Assembly: GCF_037975245.1 (NCBI RefSeq)
Contig: NC_092582.1
Location: forward strand, 268,001 to 332,000
Direction of reading: 5' to 3'
Source: Apostichopus japonicus
Lineage: Eukaryota > Echinodermata > Holothuroidea > Aspidochirotida > Stichopodidae
DNA length: 64,000 nucleotides
Below, piece after piece: positions 55,669-64,000 of the stretch; position 1 is the first letter of the stretch; each line of letters starts with the position of its first letter. Under the pieces are notes generated by a model. It made no database searches. It was given only the letters and a program-made list of their open reading frames with translations, and was not told the origin of the DNA. A program made the position numbers and the translations under genes.

Positions 55669-58600
55669 CCTCCTCCGTAATCTTCAACGTCCCGTCCCTC
55701 TATTGCAGCACCACTGTCAACTTCACCGTCACAACTGAAAACACAATTAAGTGGTAAGATTTGAGTGAAAGAAGACGACGGTTAGCCATTTTAACGAGAA
55801 ACGTTTTTTCGGGCTCGTATCATCAAACTTATTGACTGGGTTCGGTGAGCTTTGCTTCGATCAGCATGTACACATGTGATCAGCGATACGACTGGCGTGT
55901 CTTGTAAATCATGCGTACCAGGGCCGTAAATAATACGATATTCTAATACAGTCTAGCTCTCAACGCCATCTTTAGAAGTTTTCCCTGCTTCTGTGCAAAA
56001 CTGACTCCTCCAACTTTCGAGAAGACCAAGAAAAGCAAAAAATGCATGGCAAAACTATGTGACCAATTTGTTATCTCTATTGCCCGTTATGCTTGTACAT
56101 GAAGCTAACGCTAGCCGAAAGATTGGCTGTAAAGTAGTATCATTAAATGGTAACCTACACTTCAAACTGATGTCAGACCTTCAGGATAAGAACCCAGCCT
56201 TCAAAGAAGAAGATTGTCGAACCTATTCTTATTCCTGAGTAGTTTTCAACCGGAGAGCCACTGTGACAATAACGAATGGGATCCATTATGTATCCCCTCT
56301 TGTAAAAGCCTTAGTGTTGAGACTATCCTGAATGGATTTACTTGTTTGGGTAAGAAATATTCAAAGTTCTGCGATCAGTTGTTTGTACAGAATGCAAAAC
56401 TAGTGAACTGAGTAATACTCGTTCTACATACCAGACAGTACTGCATATTGTGTTGCAAGTTAGACCGTGAGAGTTGTTATTTTGTTGTTTTCAATTATGA
56501 AGACAACTTTTCTGTCTTTCCGCAAATCTCTAGGGTCTTACTTTTATCGACCCAGCCGAAGGGTATCACTTTGTAAAAAGATTCGTATTTAATTTTTGAG
56601 AGGAGAACCTTGTTAAAGAAACCACGATTGGCTTTGGAAAGTTGAGTTTTAAACTTTTAGGCCGAATGAATCATCTAGGAATACAGTATTTACAACACAT
56701 GCATGTGTGTCTCCAAGTGTCTGAGTGCAACAATTTCCAATGGTCAGCTGGTACGAATCTGACTTTTCTGCTGAACACTTCATAGCAAATTTTTCCTTCA
56801 AATACATCACTGCTGCAATGAACAAGATTAACGGAAAGTGTTAACAGAGTTTTATTCCAGAACTTATTGAGATAGATATTGGGCCAAGGCATTTTGGGAA
56901 GTTGACAAATTGTTTAAATGTTTTGAGGAAACTTTTTGATCAAGATATAGCCATGAAGAAAGGGTAGGCTTATCAAAGTCTTTCAATATTTCTTATTTGC
57001 ATTTCATTATAGTTTTACAGTAGGGTTATACAGTAATTAATATAAGTCATGATATAGGCTTCTCAGTTTTCGCAGCATATCTGATACTCAGTATACTGTA
57101 TGTAGTTGATATCTTCAGCATCATGAATACCGACATGTACTCTACATAATGTTTGTGACAAATTTTATCAAGGTTGTTTTTAATCCTTCACGATGTCAGG
57201 AAACTATGTACAATAATATGTCCTTGTCAGTAGCTTTGTTTTCAGGTGCACTCAAGCAGATTATCTGGTACCTAGTAAATCAATACTGTACAGATTAAAA
57301 CTCCAATGTTGGAAAATTGATAAGAATAGCAAATCTCCTTGTCCAATAAGTGTGACACTGGATGAAAGTCAATAGTAGTAGTACATTTTTGTAGTCTTTT
57401 GTGAAAATGATCATTTCAAAGACTATGATGTGCTGTAAGATGTATTGTAAATCAAATTATACAGACCACGGAATACTGTTTTACTGCTGTATCAGCTCAG
57501 CCTCTGTTAAAACACCTCCTCTGCTCTATGCATTAAAGAAATTTTCCAAATATCAATTTAGCTTTTTATAATTAAATAAAATTTGTTATTTGAAAAGATT
57601 GTACTATTATGCATCATATGTTTGGTAACCATGCAAGTAGTATTTTACACCAACTTTTGGCAGCTAGACTCAGACCTGTACTTCAAACTTGAAATCTACT
57701 ATTACCATGTACATACCAAACTACTGATTAGTATAGCTAGGCTAGTAGTATCGTCAAATCTGCAGTGTAAGCCTAGCCTACTACTATACCATTACCATAC
57801 ATGACGTACCAAACTACCGATTAGTATAGATAGTTGTATTGTCAATACACACATTTGCGCTCAGACCACCATGTTAAGTATGTTTAGTGATAGTGCAGTG
57901 ATGATGATATTCCCCAGTACCATGACATTAGAAATAATTATACAGAAAATGAAGTTGAGGTAGCAGTTGGCTGAATTCGAATAGCTATTCTGTAATACCC
58001 CCATCACTGCCGGCACTAATACTGTACGGAATGTATGCGCTACGTTAGGCTATAACCTTAATATGAAATCATAGGCCTTGATCTCATGCATTGGATTCCA
58101 GGCTTACAGGGCGTGCTGCAATACTACAGTAGATGAGTTAATCTCTTAAAGTTTAGTATCGTGTACTTGTATACAATTTAGAGGAAATTTAGAGAAATCT
58201 TTGCAGAAGGTGTGGTTTAGGAACACGTGTGTGTATAATGCAAGTGAAACTACATGTCAAAATTCCTATGCAAGCAAAAGTACGAATTAAAGGCATTGAA
58301 GACTCGCCCCAAACCGTGTGCGGCCATCTGAAAAGTTAACTTTCCGTTGCTTGCAAGTGATGTTTTGTTCGTGTCGCTACAAAATGCAGACAGTACAGTA
58401 ATGAAACGTGATACCTTGTTATCTTTAGCTGGACCTGAGATGTCAATCGCTGTATTGTTTGTACACTGTGCTGTGGGGTATTGACCACAGCTGTATACAT
58501 GTACTGACTGTACACTGTTACCGATGATAGCAAGCTGTGTGTGTATTTTCTGGGATCGATGGTGGTGTCTTACACTTCTGTTATGTCACCTCATTCGAAA

Positions 58601-59700
58601 CTACGTAGGTCAGTTTACCGGCATTAGACGTTTCTTTTTGCGCGAGTCTTCACACCCTTTAAATGTTGAAAGCTTTTGAATCTCCCTTTTTTTTAGTGGA
58701 AAAGGAAATATCTTTAAGTTTCAAGGTTAATTCCAACTAAATAATTTTGCTTTGTTCATTGTGACATGTTGCATAGTATGTAGTCTGTGTAAAAAGTCAA
58801 GCCTACCTGTATATGCAATTGTTACATGTGCATATTTTAGGGTTTAGCATGATGAACTTTTGTAAATATGTTTGAACTTTGAAGCTGTGGAATAGAATCT
58901 TGAACAACCCTTCAGATATGTACATTTTTTATGCTGTTTAAAAACATGCAAAATGCCCATTATAAAGTGTCATTTTTGTCCTACTCAGAAAGTAAAAATT
59001 ATTTCTACAAAGCAAATATGTGACAATTCAGTAAAAACTTCAGAATCTCTAACAAAACACTAAAGACATCCTCTGCTTGAATAAACGATTCATGAAAGCC
59101 TGGAAACAGAACAAAAGCCTACAATACAGTACAGTACACTTGGAAAACTTGCACAGTTTATCAGATGTCTCCCACAAACTACAGTACTTATGTACTGGTT
59201 AACAGTACTAGTAATGATGTTCTGGTTAACAGTACTAGTAATGATGTTCAAGAACTTCTAGAATCTGTCAAGTCTGTTTGGCTCTCTGTTCTGTATAATT
59301 TAGATTGTAATGCAGACACTGTATAATTTAGTTTGTAATGCAGACACTGAGAACTACCAATAAGAAAGCAAACTTTGTTTCAAGATATGTTGCAAACCTG
59401 TACAGTGCACCCAGCAGTTATGTAACCATGCTAACAAGTACTGTTTCCCAATTTATGTGCTTTTACATTGTAAATGGCTACTTAAGTATGAGATGCAGTA
59501 CTCTATTGTGTTTGATTAGTGATGTAGGAAGCCAGGGCTAGCCTCTCTGGTCTTCAGTGCAGTTGTGAAACTTTTGTGCCTCTTTGTGCCTTATGGCCTA
59601 CTGTAAAGTAGTTTCACTACACATTCTGCCTTCAGGGCATTGCAAGTAATTTGCTGTTAAAGCAATACATCAGACTATATAGTACATGCGAGCAAGGGAA
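55669..59700. other. No gene recognised
   Basis: AT-rich. A minus-strand ATGGCTAACCG with good context lies near 55,790, just outside the GINGER element, but no family is evident. Short duplications occur near 57,700-57,830 and 59,190-59,350. Confidence 0.45.
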
Positions 59701-59823
59701 GAATTCACATTTCATTTTATTTATTTGTTTCTTCACAATATAAATACAGAGAAGTTAACTAAGTGACAAAACATATCAACAACAGGGAAAATTGTGAGAG
59801 GAAGCACTCCAAAAATCCCAGAG

Positions 59824-59891
59824 GGCTTGTCTAGTAGAGCGCTTGTCTAGTAGAGCGCTTGTCTAGTAGAGCGCTTGTCTAGTAGAGCGCT
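59824..59891 (+). repeat. 16-bp tandem repeat, 4 units
   Basis: Unit gcttgtctagtagagc repeated four times; the first has ggg in place of cgc. Confidence 0.9.
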
Positions 59892-60189
59892 CCCATAAGT
59901 AAATAGAGAGAATATACAAGAAAACAGTAACACTTATATCCATCCACACACCAACCCAATACGTATAACCCACCCACCCCACCCCCATCACCTACAGTAC
60001 AATATATACACATGCATACATACACAATTGAATACAAATACAAATACACATACACACACCCATGTTAAAATAAACATGTATGCTTACTTACACAAACACA
60101 AAAACAATCATGTATGTTGGGGGGGGGGGGAAATATTACAATAACAAAGGGATGGCTACAGCGTACAAAATACAAATGAAAACTTAAAA

Positions 60190-61740
60190 TCTTAGTAGAG
60201 GTTTAAAGGGATCTAGTAAAGTTGTACCGAATGGAGTGTACATTATGCTTAAAAGTTAAACTCTCTGGAATGGAATTCCAGGTGCTGATGGCTCGATAAT
60301 GCAAGCTTGTCTTCGTAAAAGTTGTCTGATTGCCAGGGAGACAAAGACCATTGTTTTGACGTGTGTGATAATTGTGAACTAGGGAATTCCGAACGAATAA
60401 ATTAGAAAAACCTAAAGGTAAGAAATTGTTGAAAAAGTGATAGGTGAAGGTTGCAGTATTACCTTTGATTAAATGTCATTTAATTTTAACAAGTTAAGGG
60501 ACTGAAAAAGTGCACTGGTGTGTTCGTGTGTTCGCGTGGTGCGGAATACGTAATATGTCTGATAGCTCGTTTTTGGAGAACAAATAACTTTCTTAAAGCG
60601 GAGTTCAAGCGAGACTACAGTAGCAGAGATGCAGATAAACAAGAGTTAGATAAATAGTACAAAGAATACGTTTCGGCAATATCTTTTAAGTCTACCGATC
60701 ATTCCAACACCCTTAGCCACAAGTTGCGAACATACTGTAGGTGAGAAGTATGTTCATGCCAATTAAGCTTTGAGTCAATAAGAACACCAAGAAATTTAAC
60801 AGTGGTAGCAGCTTCAAGTGGGTGGTTATTAATGATAATACTAAAGTTGGGGTTTTGAGTATGAGGCATGTTAAAGACCATATATAGTCTGTATTGATAA
60901 CATTAAGCGAAAGCTTATTTGAAGCAAACCAATCAGAGTATAACACAAGTTCACTGCAAGCAGTACTCTCAAGGCGTTGTACATCTGTGTCTTTGATAAA
61001 ATACTGTTGTCGTCTGCAAACATCACTATTGAAGATTTAGATGAAATCGTGGTTATGTCGTTCATGTAGATGATAAAGAGTAGTGGTCCTAGAATGGAAC
61101 CTTGGGGAACACCACAAGAGATTGTTGGCCAGTTAGAGTGTTTTTTTAGTTGAAAGAAGTAAATTGTTTCTTTCCTGTCAAATAAGTTTTGATCCAGTCA
61201 TATGTTAAGCTGCGAAATCCATACATGCAAATTACTTATCTAACAAGATAGAATGGTCAATAGTATCAAACGCCTTAGAAAGATCAAGGAAGGCACCTCT
61301 AGAGAGAAGTTTCATTGTCACTTGCTGCTTGACTTAGCTAATCAAGCACGTCGAGTTCAGAGGGATATCCTGGATGGAAACCATACTGGCTGTTTGACAA
61401 AATGAGGTGTTTGTTAAGAAAAACTAGGATCTTGTTGGACATGATTCTTTCTATGATTTTTGAAAAGCATGGTAGCACAGAGATTGGGCGGTAGTTAATA
61501 TACTGACAGCATGCCCCTTTTTTAAAAATGGGTATAACCTTTGCGATTTTTAAGATATATCAGGAAAAGTACAGTACCACCAGCAAACGATAGTTTGCAG
61601 ATATGAGTTAGCGGTTTTGAAATTAGATGAATGATCCTACGAACCACGGCCGGGCGTATTTCATCATAACCATGCAACATGTATGTATTCTTTGGAAATA
61701 ATTTGCTGGTTAATTTCTCCAATCCTCAGGATGCTGTCAC
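60190..61740 (-). pseudogene. Non-LTR retrotransposon reverse transcriptase remnant
   Basis: Reading the minus strand across frame breaks: GYDEIRPAVVRRIIHLISKP, INYRPISVLP, PQGSILGPLLFIIYMND, then FADDNSIL (the catalytic YADD box), then VKFLGVLIDSKLNWHEH. This is the motif order of LINE reverse transcriptases of the jockey/CR1/L2 type. The 3' part near 60,240-60,390 reads like the usual LINE C-terminus. Multiple stops and shifts show it is dead. The endonuclease part is absent, so it is 5'-truncated. Confidence 0.85.
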
Positions 61741-62043
61741 CAAGTGAGGGGTAATGAACAAGTAATCAATTTGATTGGTTGGATCTGCATTTGATCATGT
61801 GGAATTTATTGTAAGCAGCATCTAGTGGTTACACATGTATGTAGATTTGAATTCTTAAATTTCAAGAAAGTATTCACTTTAAAGTACAGCACTACTTGAA
61901 ATAACACTTGATTGTAAGTTAAAGTAGCTTTGACCTATAGATCTTTCATTGGGCTTTTGCCTTGAATTAACTTGAACAAAATAGTAGAAAGGCTGTATTA
62001 AAATGAACAAACATTGCAGAACGTATTTCTGTTTCTCGTACAG

Positions 62044-62216
62044 TGTAGCCCAGTCCTCTCGCAACACAGATGACGATATGACAAGAGTCATCCACTGGTT
62101 CCCTATCAAAGCGTTGGTACATTCCAGATTCGTACTGATGCTGGCAGCCTTTCTTATTGTTTTAGGTGTGATAGAAATCCAAGTTCACAACTTACAGACT
62201 TCAATTGAACTTTTAG
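62044..62216 (+). CDS. Exon of a type II membrane protein, possibly heparan sulfate 2-O-sulfotransferase
   Basis: Bounded by a strong acceptor (ttctgtttctcgtacag) and a perfect donor (TTTTAG|GTAAGT). The likely start is the ATG at 62,078, giving 46 codons: MTRVIHWFPIKALV, the membrane anchor FVLMLAAFLIVLGVI, then EIQVHNLQTSIELL. The short basic N-terminus, single anchor and coiled start fit a Golgi type II enzyme. EIQVHNLQTSIELL resembles ENQIQKLEESRSKL of vertebrate HS2ST1. The frame is also open upstream of the ATG to the acceptor. Later exons would lie beyond the window or in 62,217-64,000; none was recognised. Confidence 0.5.
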
Positions 62217-62424
62217 GTAAGTATCAATTACACATGTTTGATCAAATTGATAATATTCTTAAAACTGTATCGCCAATTTTGTGTTGTCAGGCCTCATTAT
62301 ACAGTAGCTCAGTATCGTGTGTTCCTGAAAAGTTATTTTAAAGTGAATGTGTTCATAGAGGACTGCAGGGACACAAGTTTTTTCTGAGTTGGCACATTTA
62401 TAACAAGATGTGTCACAGGGATGA

Positions 62425-62600
62425 AACCTTTTAAACCCTAGTAACAATAAGTACTGATAAATACTGATAGTACTGCATACCCTGTAATGTTCATAATGAC
62501 AGTTGAATTTCCCAGTTAATCCTAGTAACAATACTGATAAAAACTGATACTGCATATACCTTGTAATGTTCATAATGACACAGAGCTGTTGAATTTCCCA
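62425..62600 (+). repeat. ~75-bp tandem duplication
   Basis: Two copies of ctagtaacaat..tactgata, actgcata.accctgtaatg, ttcataatgacag and ttgaatttcccagtt. Confidence 0.75.
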
Positions 62601-62992
62601 GTTTTAACACTTGTAGTCTGCAGGTTTGTAATGCTTTTTCACAATCCTCCCATCTTACACTCTGAATCTCCCAGCAAAAAGCAAAAATCCAATTCCTTTT
62701 TTCGGGAAATATTTGTATACTGGGTTCTATGCTTTACAGTATATATGTCATTGTGTTTTGCAGCACTTACGTTAGCACGACAATAACTTAAATTACATTT
62801 GTTGTGCATTAAAGTACATTTGTTGTACTATATCATGACAGAGGGGATGTGATGTGGAAATAAAAACAATTAGTGTTCAAACGATAATCGGAATCGGGAA
62901 GATTATTGCATGATGGGAACATAATCGGAATCGGTAAATATTATGTAGAATATGTATATACCTGTTATGTCACACCGATCATTCAAAAACAT

Positions 62993-63456
62993 GGAAGGTG
63001 AAAATATCATTATTCAAAAAATTATGGAAAGTGAACTTATCAACTGATGTATTAGGTTTGTTCTTTTACTACAAAAAATTAAACTGAAGGTACCCTCTAT
63101 ACATCTTTCTCAATGAAATTTCATCAAATTAGGCTGCCAGGGTCGCGGATTTTGCCTCGCAGTTAGTGACTTCATATTTCTTGGCCCAGTAAGCATGGTA
63201 ACAATAACAATTCTGCAAATTATCGAATGTGCTGCATAAGGCCTATATTGATTAGCTGAGTATAGGTTATGTTTAGGCATCAAATGTTCCATAGTGTAGT
63301 ATTTGATGCACTAATTTGTAATTTGATGTTACTTTTCCTCACAATTTGCAAAGGGCCATGGATTCTTCCCTGCCCATCCCTTGTACCGTGGTCCCTCCTA
63401 TCTGCATTATTTTCAACCTTTCGATGTTTGCCGCAATGCCCTCAAAAATAATTTCA
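62993..63456. repeat. Dispersed repeat, copy B (direct repeat with 94-561)
   Basis: Same orientation as copy A and collinear from aaggtgaaaatatcatta to tgccgcaatgccctcaaaaa. Confidence 0.75.
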
Positions 63457-64000
63457 GTAAGTAAAACTATTAGTACAGTCTAGAGTAGTATATACTGTAA
63501 CTGTACAATCTATCCCTGCAGGAGGAGGAACTTATCACAATGTAGTTACCACACAAACAGCAGGTGTTTGTGAAGTTTGGAAAAGTATAAAAAGTTCAAG
63601 AGTCAAGACTTTAAGTTATCATATGGGAATGACCTGGATATGGAATGTGGTCATTGGAAATAGTATTACTTGTACTGTAGAATGTGTATACATATTTCAA
63701 TTGTTAAAGCTAGTTTGTTAATTACCAAATTACGTAAATTAAGCGAAAATCTTGGCAGAAAATTATTTCAATGGGATAGTCACCTCTTTAAGTAACATTC
63801 CATACTTATAATTGTGGACTTAATAGAAATGGCTAAAGACAAACATGTCTTGGCCAAATTTAAGTAAACTGTACATACTGTACAGTATGCTTAATTAATG
63901 CACAATGAATACAAAGTTCTGTATGTAAAATGCACAAAGTCAAAAGGTCACATTTTGTACAATAGCAGTGTCATCTATTGCATTGTGACAGTACACATGT
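63457..64000. other. No gene seen
   Basis: AT-rich. I looked for the next exon of the 62,044 gene and did not find one. Confidence 0.4.

Overview
This is a AT-rich animal nuclear sequence with small exons, long introns, GT-AG splice sites and very many repeats. The gene complement (Polycomb-like, TMEM141 and a probable HS2ST exon), tRNA-derived SINEs and hAT/GINGER-type transposons fit a marine invertebrate. An invertebrate deuterostome such as an echinoderm seems plausible, but the species cannot be fixed from the sequence. Nothing here is bacterial.

Region 1 (1-26 kb, plus strand) is the 3' two thirds of a Polycomb-like gene (PCL; vertebrate PHF1/MTF2/PHF19). Ten exons between 3057 and 24246 join without a frame break into 470 codons plus stop. 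They carry the second PHD finger, the extended-homology winged helix with its CpG-binding lysine loop, a duplicated basic RGRKPK motif and the C-terminal chromo-like domain that binds SUZ12. Tudor and PHD1 must lie upstream of the window. Six of its nine introns and its 3' flank contain unrelated minisatellites (80, 42, about 53 composite, 47, about 20, 42, 42, 25 and 78 bp), together roughly 14-15 kb of a 21-kb locus. Some arrays carry splice-site sequence in every unit.

Region 2 (26-38 kb) holds a convergent minus-strand TMEM141 homologue (four coding exons, 155 aa). It has a possible far 5' exon at 37.7 kb and an upstream ORF that overlaps the main start as TAATG. Around it are a 70-bp minisatellite, two tRNA-derived SINE families, a fold-back element and a nested inverted-repeat transposon cluster.

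Region 3 (40-49 kb) is a nest of hAT-like non-autonomous elements with 5'-CA(G/T)(G/T)GGCG ends, poly-G tracts and GC-rich hairpins, plus one open hAT transposase C-terminus (about 45.2-45.75 kb, minus).

Region 4 (49,274-55,664) looks like one complete-length but dead GINGER-type DNA transposon. It has TGT...ACA ends, matching inverted termini built from small palindromes, a 4-bp CCGG target duplication on both sides and three decayed integrase exons on the minus strand.

Region 5 (56-64 kb) holds a decayed non-LTR retrotransposon reverse transcriptase (minus), one well-bounded plus-strand exon of a type II membrane protein (possibly heparan sulfate 2-O-sulfotransferase), and a second copy of the dispersed repeat found at the left window edge.

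The host genes do not form an operon. PCL acts in chromatin silencing with PRC2, and TMEM141 is a small membrane protein of unknown role. PCL with TMEM141 and HS2ST recalls linkage seen on human 9q and 1p.
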